Shown: one piece after another, positions 47,661 to 60,230 of the stretch
Numbering within the stretch: the first letter of the stretch is position 1
Layout of the letters: every line of letters begins with the position of its first letter
Source: Monosporascus cannonballus
Taxonomy: Eukaryota; Ascomycota; Sordariomycetes; Xylariales
Length of the DNA: 64,000 nt
Assembly: GCA_004154925.1 (NCBI GenBank)
Contig: QJNS01000042.1
Location: 62,001-126,000, forward strand
Direction: 5' to 3'
The notes under the pieces: model-generated
The model's database searches: none
What the model was told of the DNA's origin: nothing
Seen by the model: the letters and a program-made list of their open reading frames with translations, nothing else
Position numbers and translations under genes: made by a program

Positions 47661-50600
47661 CCTATGCCATATGCACCTTAATCGTATTTGCTGCTAATTT
47701 GAATAAGGAAACATGAAAAATTAGGTGGAATTTAACTTTTAATAAAAGTTCCAATTAATAATTATTTTCTGAAAGTTCCTTAGCGATTTTATATAAACCG
47801 ATATATTTAAAATCGAATTTCTTGCTGGGTTCTTTTGTCTAAATGTTTTTTGTAATAAGGAAAATTATTTCCCCTTTTTCGAAATTTAATTTTTTTAACT
47901 TTTTTTGGTTATAATATTTATTTATTTAATTTTATATAAATTTTAATTTTATTTTTATTTCTTAATACGATTATCGTAATTATTTTAACGTAACAATTAT
48001 TTTGATATTATTTAAACTATTATTACGCGTTTTTTATAAACCTTTAAAATAAAAATAAAATTTACGTTCGTAAATATTATTTTAATATTTTCGTAATAAC
48101 GAATATTATAAGCTAATTAAGTAATTAGTAATTTTTCAACTTAATTATTTTGTTCGTAATTAATATAATATTATAAATAAATTTCCAAAATTTAATTTAT
48201 TCGTTTTATTTATTTATTTATTTATAATTTAAATACGTTAAATAATTAATAATTTAAGTTAATTTATATTATAAGGCCTTATTAAAAGTTTAATGCAAAT
48301 ATTGATCTTTTATTTAATATAATTTTTAATAGTAATCCGTATATATTAAAAACAGGTTTAAAAAATATATATTAATTATTCGGCATTAATATCTTTATAA
48401 TATAATATAAAATAAAAAGGTTTCGTAAATCGATCGACGATTACGAAAATATTATTATAATATATTTCCGTAATTATATTTTTTAATATTAAAAATTTAA
48501 TAATAAAATTAAATATAATTAAATATTATAATTATTTTGCAGTTAATAATAATTATAATTTTCCGTATAACTTATATTATTAAGTTTTTATTTTACCGCA
48601 AATATCGTATTACCAAATAATTTTTTATATTTTTAATTTTATTTTAGGAAAATCATATATATTTTAAAATTGTTTTAAAATTTTATAAATTTTTAAATAT
48701 TCTTATAATTAATATTCGTAAATTTTTGGTATTAAATTTTTTAATATCTTTTTAAAATTTATATCTTATTTATTTTTTGGTTTTCTGGGAAACCGTCGAT
48801 ATGTTATTAAATTTTCTAATATATATTATAAGGTATTACCGGAATTATAATAATTTATCGTAAACGTAAATATTTTTTTATAATAATATTAAAAATTATA
48901 TAACTAATTTTAACAATTGTTTTTAAAATCTAATTATTTATTTAAAATATTTACTTTATTATTTTTTAATTTTCTTTTATGGATAATAATAAAGTTAAAG
49001 TTCGCTAATCTTTTTATATATTTTAATTATTATTTTGTAAATTCGTTAATTGTAATAAATTAGGTAAAATTTTGATAATCCGTATAAAGTTTAATTTAAT
49101 ATAAAGTTTTTTTTAAAAAATATTTAAATTCCCGAAATTTTACATTAATAGCCATAATCTTTTATCTAAAATATTATACTTAAATTTAATATTTTTTTAA
49201 TTTGAACGAAAAAAATATAATAAGGTATAATTTGCTTTAATTATTTCGTTATCCGATAATTACGTTTAATACGTAATGCGAAATATCGGTTTTTACTTTA
49301 ACGGGGCGGTTTAAATCCTACATAATTAATATTAATTTATTAATAATTATGTCGTTAATATTTTATAATATTTCTCCGTATTTGGCATTCATTTAATTTC
49401 TTTTTGTAAAATTCGTTAAAAGTAAAATTATTCTATTAAAGTTTCGAATAACCTTTTTATAAAAATTAATAAATTTAAAAAATACTTATATTTTTTTAAC
49501 CGTAATTAGTATTTATTATTTTGTAATCATAACAATTTTTATACGGTTTATTTTAATCTATTTTAAAATCATAATATATTTTAAATATTTTACTTTTTAT
49601 ATATAAAGTTAATTTTTTTGGCGTTAATAAATACTTTTACGTTTTATTAAACTTAAAGAACTTTATAAATATATTTTACGTATATTTTTTTATTGTTAAG
49701 AAAATAAAAATATCGTCGAGATAAAAAACGATGAAAATATTAAGGTATTTTCGTAAAACGTAATTAAATATTCGTTAAAACGTTATTAATATATTTATAA
49801 ATCTTATTAATATAACCAAATCCTTAAATAATTCGTATTTTATTTTAAAAGTTATTTTTTATTCGTATCCTTTTTTAATTTTAATAAAATTATATTCATT
49901 TTTAAAATCAAATTCTGTAAATTATTTGGCTTTATAAAATCGGTTTTTTATTTCCATATTTAAAAGGAATGGTATTCAATTTTTAATAATAATATTATTT
50001 AAATATTAAGACTTAATTATACATTGTAATTTTTCGTTTTTCTTAAGTACGAAAAATATTAAATATTTTATTAATAATTTCGAATATCGAAAATATCCTT
50101 TTTATAACCGATTTTCCAGGTATTTTTTGAGAATACGTAATTCCCCTGCGTTAAAGTTATAAATAAAGTAAAATTTTATCAAAAAACTTCTTTTAAAAGT
50201 TATTTCATAATTTTATTTATTATATTCTAATAATTTTGTATCGAATTCTTCCGTAAAAAACTATTCCTATTTATAATATTATGATAACATATTAATTAGA
50301 TTTATAACTTTTAAGGTTATTATTTTTATTAATTTAAATCGTTATTTAATTACTTAAATTTCGTTTTAATAATAATAAATATATATCGTATTTTTCTTTA
50401 ATATCCGTTTTTTATGTTTTATTTTTATACGTAATAAAACACTTATTATACTTTTATATTTGTATTCGTTATTATTATCGATTAAATATTAAATTTTTAA
50501 CTTGTTTTTATTTATTAATAAAATATAAAGTAAATTTTCTTTAGCTAATTCTATTATTAAATAAAATTCCGTATTAACGTATTTATAATAATTCTAAGAT

Positions 50601-52797
50601 TATATCGTAATTTCCGAATAAAACGATATCGAAATTAACCGTTTAGTATCGTCCTTAAATAAAAACCTTGAAGGTTTTAATTTCGCATATAAATTTTTTA
50701 TTATCGTAAGCGAATTCCTAATTTTTGGCATTCGTTGTTAAATAAAATTTTAATTTATACTTTTATAACAATTTAAACTTATTAATTATATCCGGTATAA
50801 TATAATTTCCACCTAAAATTCCGTAATCCATTATTATAATATATTAATATGTTCCGATTCGTATTTTAAGGTAATAAAGTTATTAACGTTTCTTATTATT
50901 GCGTTTAAAACTTTTATTAGAAATTCATTTTAATTTTTTTAAATTTTATTATTTTGTTATTTTTTTATAAATAACTCTTTTTAAATTTTTATTTAAATTA
51001 GTCGAATTTTACTTATATTTTTTCGTTTAACGCATTATGTTATTATATTTATCGTTAATACCGGCGTATTATACCTTCGAACCGTATTAATTATTTCTAA
51101 TATTTTTATAATTTTTTTTATCGAATAAATTATTTTTTTATATTTACGATTATATCCTATTATACGTCGTTTTAATTATCGTCCTAAAAATCTCCTATAA
51201 ATTAACGTATATCTTTTTAATAACCTTTTTTTCGTAAGGATTTATAATAAATATTAATTAAAAATGGAAGTTCGTAATAATTTTCTAATAATATATTTTT
51301 ACCGTATATTAAATTAACTTTTTTTCCGTTTAATAATTATATTATTCATAATAATAAAAAAAGTTTTTTTATAAATATTATTTTCTTTTATGTTAATATT
51401 TTATTTCGGCCAATTACTGGATATTTTTTGGGCTTATAATTCGAAATTATCGATATTATTATTTATTATTTTTGTTATAGCCGGTACGGTTTAAAAAATC
51501 GAATTTCTTATAATATATATGGGTAATTTATACGTAAATATGTTATTTCTAGTTCTTATAATCGGGATATTTTCGTCGTCGACACTATATAACATATATT
51601 TTGCCATATTGATCGGAAATTTTAAAATAATTTTTTTTGTTTAATTCTGGTATTTGCGTAATTATTTTTATAACGTTTTTACCGTAATTATAATACTTAT
51701 TAAGTTAATTTTTTATTTTTTTATATTTTTCGTCGAATTTCTTATCGTAATAATCCTTATTAAATCTTTTACTTAAGGCCTATTACGTATTTAACTTAAA
51801 TTATATTAATAACTTTATTATTATTTTTTTCATTATTTTTAAATTATTTTTTCGGTATAAAAATCTAATCATCTTATCGTAACTTTTTAGGTTTTTTATA
51901 TTTATAAACTTTATATTTTATTTTGCCATTATTAAAACATTGAATCTGGCTTTATTTTTATTTATAAATAATGCCGAATTCCATAAGTCCTGGCGTTATT
52001 TCGTAAGAAATAAAAGGTACGTTTCGTTTTTTCCCTTAATTAAACTTATATTTTAAATGTAAAATAAATTATCCTTTTTTTTATCGTTTTTCAAATTATC
52101 GGTTATTAATCTTAATTACCTATACATTATATTGGTCCAGCGCAATTAATTATTTAATCCGAATAATCTTATCCTTTATATTATCATTTAACTTTTTATA
52201 AAATTTGTCGATAAAAATATCGGTTTCGTTAATTCCTTATCCGGCTTTAATTATAAAATTGTTAAAAGTTATAATATACATAAATATAAATATTTTTTAT
52301 CGGAATTATAAAAATTATTAAAATGTTAATCGTTTTTTATCCGGATTACCGAAATTATCGTATATTTTATTTTCGAAATTAGTATAAATTAAAGAAATTT
52401 TGTTAATAAAACTTTCTTATTTATTTTCCTCATTTCCAAAAAACTTTTTATAATGGATTTAAATTAATCGGCCGCATTTTTTATTAGGTATATTCCTTTT
52501 GTTAATACCATATCCGTTAAATTATTAAGGTTTAAAAAGCGAAAATAAATTCGTGCCTAAGTTAAAAAAATTTGAAGGTTGTTTTTTTCATCGTAAGCTT
52601 CTGGCTTTTTTGACTTTATACGGGCGAAAAAAAAATTAGGCAAATAATATAACCCTAAGTTGTCGAACTTTTTTTTCTAATTCCCGAATTCGAGCCTAAA
52701 ATCATTAAATAAGGGCTTTTTAAATATTGGTCGATATTATATTAATATTAAATATCGCTTAAAGTTTAACGGTTTTATTAAATAAAAATTTATAACG

Positions 52798-53170
52798 TAT
52801 AATAACTAAATAATTTTATTAATTATTAAATCTTAAATCGACAGATTTAAATTAATAGGAATATCGTTAGAATTTAAGTAATAAATATAATAATCGTATT
52901 ACGTTTTTTAAAATCTTATTATTACAAACGATTGATATTAATAAATGTTATAAGCTGAAATTATTTAAACTATAAAATTAATTAATATATATATTTTTTT
53001 AACTTAATTATTTGTAATTACGCCGTTGGTAATAATCACGATCACTTAAGATCACTTTGGATTATTGATAATCATTGGTTTGGCAGTGATCACCGTTACG
53101 TGACCCGAGAGATGGCCCGTATGTTCCTGCCCGACCGTTTCTTCAGGCCGGAGCTTGTCGGGTCGTAATA
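52798..53170 (-). repeat. 5' LTR of element D
   Basis: 373 bp. The inner edge TATAATAACTAAA is fully A+T-shifted while the outer 110 bp, ending GGTCGTAATA, is GC-rich and nearly unmutated. This is a clear gradient within one LTR. Confidence 0.9.
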
Positions 53171-53175
53171 CCGCT

Positions 53176-53529
53176 GAAAACGAGCTTATAGAACTGCAGC
53201 GAATGTTTCAAAAGGAAATATCAAAAAAAATAGCCAAGTTGCAACGCTTACGTCATTAAAAAAACATTTTGAAGGAGAAAAGGTTGCAGCTGCTTTTCGA
53301 AAATTACGAGTTGGACCAACTAAAGAAACGGGAAAGGATGGAAAAGGAGCGATATCGTATGGAAACGGAGCAAGCGTAACTTGCTTCAGAAATAAACGCC
53401 ATAATAAAGGCGTCTATTTTTTTCGACTGGAACGTCGCAAGGTTGCATTTAAGCGGAGGACCGTTATTGCTTACGACGTTAACTGCGCTGAAAACGGTTG
53501 GTCAGGGTTCTGCCGGTAAAACGTCTTAA
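53176..53529 (+). pseudogene. Antisense Zn2Cys6/coiled-coil gene of element G, second part
   Basis: This continues the frame cut at 32757: ENELIELQRMFQKEISKK, then AKLQRLRH, a TAA (53257-53259), LKEKRLQLLFENYELDQL, KKRERMEKERYRMETEQA, a TAA, then SEINAIIKASIFFDWNVARL and GGPLLLTTLTALKTVGQGSA, ending TAA at 53527-53529. Heptad-like charged residues indicate a coiled coil. Each internal TAA falls where Gln would fit. It ends immediately where the pol chromodomain of G, on the other strand, begins. Confidence 0.75.
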
Positions 53530-56500
53530 CCAGATATATCGCATTCGTTAAGTGATTAAATGGTTCCTATATGTTTTTTTTAAATAAATAATTTTTCCAT
53601 TTAATTAAGTACTGGATTTTATTTTTAACTATTTTCGAATCCAGTATTCGTTCGATTTCGTATTCGTCAAAATCTTTTTCGAATTTTAAGTCTGTTTCTA
53701 ACGGGGCGTTTTTGGGTATTGGTTCCAGCAGAAAGATATAGAAAATAAGGTGTATTTTTATGTTATTAAGTAACGATTGTCGGTAATTAATTTTAGAAAT
53801 AATTTTATCAATTTTAAACGGGCCAAGTTTTTTGAAATCGAACTTATTGTGAAGTTTTTTTGTTTTAATTTAAAAGATATTCGAAGTTACGTTTTGTTTT
53901 TGGCGTAATAAGTAAACCTTATTTCCTTTCGTTAAAATTAATTTTTTAATTCTTTTTTTATTATAATATTGGGTTATCCGTTATTAAAGGAATCGTAATT
54001 CGTTTTAGAAATAGGTTTGAATTATTTTGATTTCTATTATTAATATTTTTGCTTTTGAGGCAATTATAATAATCTTTAATACAGTATTAAACGGTTATTT
54101 AAATCGTTTTGGTTTTGCTTTATATTCGTATATAGCTATATAAGAAAATACGGCCATATTTTCGTTAACAAATATGTTATAAGCGATTTATGCTAATAAT
54201 AAAAGCTTTACCTAATTATTCTGTTAGTGATTAATATAATTTTGGAAATATTGTTCTAAGGTTTGGCTTAGTTTTTCGGTTTAGCCGTCCATTTAGGGAT
54301 AATAAGCTATTAAAAATTTAAGTTTAGTACCTATTTATTTGAAAAAACTGGTATAAAATTTTAAAATAAATAAAGTATTTTTGTCGGAAATAATCTTTTT
54401 TGATATATTATATTTGTTAAGGTAATATCTGATAAAGGCATAGGCCAATTATTTTGCCGTTACGTTTTTTTTAAAAGGTAAAAAATACCCATATTTGGTA
54501 AGTCTGTCGATAATCACCCATATTCCGTCGTATTAAACTTTAATAACTGCGTTCTTAAATAGAAATAAGCTAATAATAAAATTTTAAGTTATGGTATTCC
54601 ATATTTTGTTAAGAATATTAGTGGGTTATAGTAGCCCGTAAGGCTTATAACGTACTGCCTTAGTCTTATTATAAATATTATAATTCTTTATTATTTTCTT
54701 AATTATTTGGCGTAATTCTGGAAAGTTATATTTTTCTTATAATCGTTTAGTAATTTTGAAAATTCCTTAGTATCCGTATAATAGGTTTTCGTAAAATTCA
54801 TTTACGAACTATTCCTATTAATCCTTTGGAATATAAACCTTATTATAGTATAGTAATTGGTTTTTTGGTTACCCTTTTAGTTGCTAAACCTTTTTTTATT
54901 CTTTCGTATTATAAAAATTTCGGAACCGCGTTAAAAGTTCGGGAAATAGTTTTTTCAGGATTTCGTATAATTATATAATGTTATTTTGGTTATATTATAA
55001 CATTTATATACTTTTTTTGCGGATTTTAGGATTGTAATTACCTTTATAATTCAAAATATCCATTTAAATATTTTATTAATATAATATATTTTAAAATTAA
55101 ACTTAAATAAAAAAATATTTATTTTGATGTTATTTATTTAATTTTTAAGCTTTTATAAATCGGTTAAGGTTTTTGTAATTAAAATAAATATCGAAAGGTT
55201 TTTTCGTTCCGTTAAAAAAAATTCCTATTCCTTAAAGGCGTTAATAATTACCAATAATTTTTTGTCGTAAATCTGGTATCTGAATTCTGCATTCCGGAAT
55301 GTTTTTAAGTAATATGCCACTAGGTACCATTTGCCGTTATCTTTTAGTTATTTTAAAACGGCATTTAATACGTAATCTAAAGCATCCGTTTTTAAGCGTT
55401 TCCTTTTACTTACGTTAAGTAATCTTATTATGGGTTTATTGGTAATTATATTTTTTAATACCTAGAACATTTCCTTTATGTTTTCTGGAAATTTAAACTC
55501 CTTTTTTATGTATTTTTTGGTAATGAGTTTCGTTAACGGCCTAATGATATTTCCGTATCCCTTAATTAGGCCGCGTACGTAACCCGTAAATCCTAAGATG
55601 TGCCGGATATCTATAATAGTCGCCTTGTTAGGGATAAGCCAGTTCTTAATTATTTCCATTTTAAAATGTTAAATCTGAATTTGGCCGGAAGTAAAAATAT
55701 ATCCTAAAAAATCTAGTTTTTGTATGTACCATTTCCTTTTGACTGGGTTAACTCGGATATTTATTTTATTTAGCGTTCGGAACACTTAGGTAATTTGCTT
55801 TTTGTATTTTGCGAAAATTTCGGAATAAATATAAATATTATCGAGATAAACAAATATAAACTTATTTAGAAATTTTCTGAAAATAATTTTAACTAGGCGT
55901 TGGAAACTGGCGGGAGCATTAATAAATCCTATAGGCATTATTTTGTTTTCGTAAAGTCCATGTATTGTTCTAAATGCCGTTTTTTATTTTTTTTTGGTTA
56001 TTTTTATACGGTAATAACCGTTTCGGAAATCAAGTACAATAAACCATTTTATTTTGCTAGCGTTTTTTTAACGTATTTATTAAGGTTAAAGGATATCCCT
56101 TTTTAATTATGACATTATTTAATTATCGGTAATCGATTATTTTGCTAAAAACTAAATCTTTATTTTCGTTAATTTTTTGCTTTTTATCCTTGGGTTTTGG
56201 TACTATGAAAACGGGGTATCTAGCGAGAAAATTAAAGGGTTAAATGTATTTTTTTAAAAATTAAATTAAATGTTTTCTATAAGGCCTTTAACTTATTAAG
56301 GTTTATGTAATAAATTTTGTGAAGTTTGGGATAATATCTTTCTTTAATAGGTATCCGATAGTTTTATTAATTATAAGGCGGTAATTTGTAATTTTCTTTA
56401 TCCTTAAATAATTTTTTAAATCCTTAATACTTTGGTAGTACCGTAAAGGTTTGATTAGGAATCCGTATTTCCTTTATAATATAGCAAATTTCTTAATTAT

Positions 56501-58990
56501 CCTTTTAAGGTATTTTTGTTTCGTTTTTCCAAAAAAATATTTAGTTTTTTAATTAATCCGTAAATTACTAGAACAAAATTAAGGTATTTTTAAGATAATG
56601 TTATATCCGGAAATGTTAGCGATATTTAGCGAAACTCGTTTTGGATATCCTTAGATTTATACTGGGAGTTTCTTAGTTTTTTGCAGAATTTGTTCGTTTT
56701 CGTAAGTAGATAAGTTTTTATTTACTGTACGTAATTTGTAGAACTTTAACTTGTATTTCCAAGGGATTTAATGCTTTTTTGCTCCAGCAGGAGAAATAAA
56801 GTTACTTTTTGCTCCAGAATTGATCATAGCCTTAAACGTCTTATTTTTGTATTAAAAAGGAATTTTAATTTAATTACGTGTTCCTTTGGCCGCCTTACAT
56901 AAAGTTTTATATAATGGGGTTTTTCGCTGCTTTACTTTCGAAGGCCTTTGTTATTTTTTGACTGACGCGATTTATTTATAAAAAGGCGTCTCCATTTTCG
57001 CGCCTTTTTAACCGCGTATTTGGTACAGTGGTTATCCATATATTTGTACCATTTCTTTCTGCCTAACTGGTATCCGAAAATAGCTGTTTTCTTTTAGTCT
57101 AACCCTTAGTCCTGTACCTCCTAAGTTATAAGGTCGGAAAGGTATACCTCCGAAAAGGGTATCCCCATATCTAGGAGTTCGTACTGGATATAAAACATCG
57201 GAAAGTAATATAAGTATCCTTTTAATAGAGCCCTCCGACTCCGTTCTAAATTAGGATATAAGTAACAAAACCTGGGGTATTCTGGTTATCGAAAAGTTTC
57301 CGTATATCGATATTCGTTATTAGGTTCGGTAGGTATTTTATCGTTCCATCCGGGCCAAACGTTATTATTTTTTTTGGCTTTAAAATAAATAAGATATTTG
57401 TCGATATAGCAGGCAGTAAAATATAGCAGATTATAAAGGTTTATCGATAATATGTTTTGATAAATAATATATTTTAGGAGTTCGTAAAGGTTTGGGGATA
57501 AGTATTTATGGTTACTGATATCTGGTCGAAATTAACCGTCCTTTATATATATCTTACATATTTAGGAATTCAGGTAATACTGGTATCCTAGCCCTATGGC
57601 TATTCTAGAAGCCGTTTATCCTAAATAGTACTTACAGGTTTTAAACTTAAAATCCTGGCAAATAAGATAATTTTCGTATTTTAGGATGTCGTTCTAAATT
57701 TAAGTAATTATGGCAATAATAAATTCTGGCTAGGAAAAAATCGAATTAATCTTTTTTTCCTTTTTTTTGCCTTATTATCGGTTTCTTATTTAATTATTTT
57801 AACTTTTTTTGGGGTTAAAAAATTCCTTTTTTCTTAGAATTCTTTTTAGCAAGGAAACAGTATTCGTTTTTAAAATGCCCCTTTTTGCCACAGTTAAAAC
57901 ATTTTACTTTAAATTTATTTTTCTTAGGCTTTTTCGAAACGGAATTCGTTTCCTTTTAAGGTTTACCTTTATCCTTTTTAACTCGGTTATTAAAGCTTTT
58001 GTTATCGTTTCGTCTATCGGTTCCCTTTTTTTCGAAATACCGATTAAAAATACGTTGGTCGGCAATAATAACTTTATCTATATATTTTGTAAAAGATCCT
58101 ATCTTAAGTTTTATAAATAATTCGTTTTTAACTTAAAACTTTAAGCCGTTATATTAAAGACAAAATAACGTATTTTTTAACAAATTAAAAATAATTACTA
58201 AGTAATTAAATTCGGTTATATATGCAGATATTAACCTAATTTGGCGAAAAAAATAAAATTATTTAACCGTATATTATTTTTTATTTAAATTCTTAAATAA
58301 AGGTCGTATTTTTTTAAAAGTATTTATATTTGCTAAAAATATAATTAGTTATATCCGAAAATTCCTCGGAGTAATTTTGCAAATAATTCTTTAAAATAAG
58401 TTCGAACCGTACAAAATTTTTTTCAGTAATTAATTACCAAATAATTATTACCTTTTAATAATTTTCCGTTAAAGAACTTTTATAAATCTTAAGGCAAAAT
58501 CTGGCCTAAACCAAAAATCCTTTTATATTTATAAATCCATTATAAGGCTTAAAGGCAGTTAATTTATAACCTTTGACGTCCGGTATTCCATGGTAACTAA
58601 AAGGCGGTATAATTTTTTTTCGTAATTGATTTACGCCAAATAATGGCAAAATCAAAGTTCTTTGTTATTATGGTTATTCCGCATTGTACGAAAATAATTA
58701 AAAACCACTTCTTTCGTTTCGTCCCTTAAGGAAGCCGAATTACGGAAAAGTTAATTTCCTTTTTTTTGCGAATCGAATATTTTCCATTTTTAGGCTTTTG
58801 ACCTCTTGGGCCAAAATTTCCAGTCTTTTTTCCATAATAAACTTTCTTTTTCCGGTTAAATATTTTAGTACTTTTCCTTTTTAATTTTCGGCGAAATATT
58901 TTTTCTTGTCTTTATTTATTTTAACCCTTTATACCTTAATTATTTTCTTCGCAGATAAAAGTTATTATTAAGGTTACGAAAATAATAAAT
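53530..58990 (-). pseudogene. gag-pol of element G
   Basis: From the 5' side (high coordinate): Gag; zinc knuckle CFNCGKKGHFKNE then Y-C at 57857-57901 (the last Cys now TAC); a 1-kb linker; protease MINSGAKSNFISPA at about 56775-56830 (Asp to Asn); RT with FVYLDNIYIYSE at about 55820-55860, followed by KLDFLGYIFTSG and a 65-codon open stretch (55462-55659) covering the RT end; RNase H KTDALDYVLNAV at about 55361-55400; integrase; and chromodomain at about 53555-53720 (LDSKIVKNKIQYLIKWKN). It is less decayed than A-D. Confidence 0.85.
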
Positions 58991-59183
58991 TTCCTTAAGA
59001 TTTAATAATAAGGGATATTATGTTATTAATTAATTAAAAAACTCTTTCGATAAAGGGTAAATCGTTTAATTTAATTACTGATCTTTTATTAACTAATAAC
59101 GGGGATTGGATATATTATTTGTTTTCTAAATATCGTCCTATATGATCGTTTGCATTAAGTTTAATAAAGTTTATATCTCCACT

Positions 59184-59557
59184 TGTGACAGCTAGGCGGT
59201 TTAACCAATTATTAAGCCTTAAGTCGACGGGTTTATGTTAGCAGGAGTATCGTGGGAATTTAAGTAATAGATATAGTAACGTATTACGTTTCGTAATGCT
59301 AAGGGTGTTTTGGGTAATAATATTATATTGTAAGTTAAAGCTATTTATATTATGGATTTAATAAGCGTATATATCTTTTTTCTTTTTGGCTTAATTATTC
59401 GTAATTACGCCGTTAATAGTAATTACGATTATTTGGGTTTATTCTTAATTATTAATAATTATTGGTTTGGTAGTGATTACCGTTACGTAACCTGGGAGAT
59501 GGTCCGTATATTTTTGCCTGACCGTTTTTTGAGACCGGAGCTTGTCGGGTTGTAATA
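59184..59557 (-). repeat. 3' LTR of element H (U3 type a)
   Basis: 374 bp, ends GGTTGTAATA. The outer 70 bp is nearly unmutated. Confidence 0.88.
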
Positions 59558-59635
59558 TGATTTTCTTTTTCCTTAAATCTTGTATTTAAGTTTTTTTTTT
59601 TCGTTTGGTAAGTATCCTTTTTTTTGCTTTTAATT

Positions 59636-60230
59636 ATGTCGTTTCGCATTTTTAAAATTCGTCGTGTTCCTCGTTTTTTTATCGTTCGTCATATTAATCT
59701 TATAAAAGTTTTTAACGAATTTGGTTAGGAAATTATCTTTTGTTTTTATTGTTTTTTGAAAAATATAAAGTGTGAAAAAATGGAAAACGTTGTAATGTAT
59801 AAGCAATATGTTAATTGGGGTCGATTTTATAATAATATCGGTATACTTATTTTTTTTTACAAAATATTCGTTATAAATATTAATACTTAAAACGCAAAAA
59901 ACCGTTTACCGAGGAATAATTATTAAAGTTTTAACGGTTTAATTTTAAAATTTAACGTAAATATTAGGAAAAAATAAATAAAACTTTTTTTCGTTTTATT
60001 CATTTGCGTAAATAAATAACGTTAATTCGTTCGAAAAGCGTTACTATGATATAACGTAAACTTTAATCGTTAGATAAGTTAAAGGAATAAAAATATCGGG
60101 AATAAAAACAGTTGGAAGCCGTTATTACGGTTATGACGTTAACGTAAGCCGTAATCGATTAGCCCGATATCCCGGTTATTAATTGGTTGGCTGTTAATTG
60201 GGATGCGCCTATCGTTATTAATAAAAATTC
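59636..60230 (+). pseudogene. Antisense Zn2Cys6/coiled-coil gene of element H
   Basis: ATG 59636 lies 79 bp inside the LTR (MSFRIFKIRRVPRF). The first half of the zinc cluster is fully kept: Cys codons at 59741, 59750 and 59771 (C-x2-C-x6-C). The second half has Tyr at all three positions with the same x2 and x6 spacing. A stop at 59726 (TAG) and later stops and frame changes follow through the coiled-coil part. Confidence 0.75.

Larger units (their letters stand above)
39336..52797 (-). pseudogene. gag-pol of element D (RIP-killed, split by C)
   Basis: Own pieces: 39336-39515 and 47666-52797. The chromodomain at about 39340-39500 is nearly clean: EIEKILNIRKQNGLT, then a stop, YLIKWKKHPDAENTWEPAKN and LINAQRLL. 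Further along the minus strand lie integrase (first Asp block near 48430-48480), RNase H near 49255-49295, RT with YLDDIFIF at about 49700-49725 (both Asp kept) and the Gag region at about 50700-52700. Confidence 0.85.
32758..53170 (-). mobile_element. Ty3/gypsy chromovirus element D, complete, with two nested insertions
   Basis: Its own sequence is 32758-32824, 38345-39515 and 47666-53170, about 6743 bp. The TSD CCGCT flanks it (32753-32757 and 53171-53175). The 3' LTR (low side) is split by copia E; the interior is split by gypsy C just after the chromodomain. The 5' LTR is 52798-53170. Mutation is heaviest in the interior and inner LTR edges, while the outer 100 bp on both sides look nearly pristine. 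Confidence 0.92.
31957..59183 (-). mobile_element. Ty3/gypsy chromovirus element G, host of nested insertions
   Basis: The element's own sequence is in two pieces, 31957-32757 and 53176-59183, split by D. Evidence for joining: D's TSD CCGCT is at both junctions, and the antisense coiled-coil frame continues across them. Order from low to high coordinate (3' to 5'): 3' LTR (31957-32381), antisense gene, chromodomain, integrase, RNase H, RT, protease, a linker, Gag zinc knuckle and Gag. The 5' LTR is not seen because H inserted at 59184. G is a different, less A+T-rich subfamily from A-D and H. Confidence 0.8.

Noticed and set aside
57809..58120. 103-codon plus-strand frame with many Phe residues
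   Set aside because: It is opposite the Gag zinc knuckle of G, which reads correctly on the minus strand.
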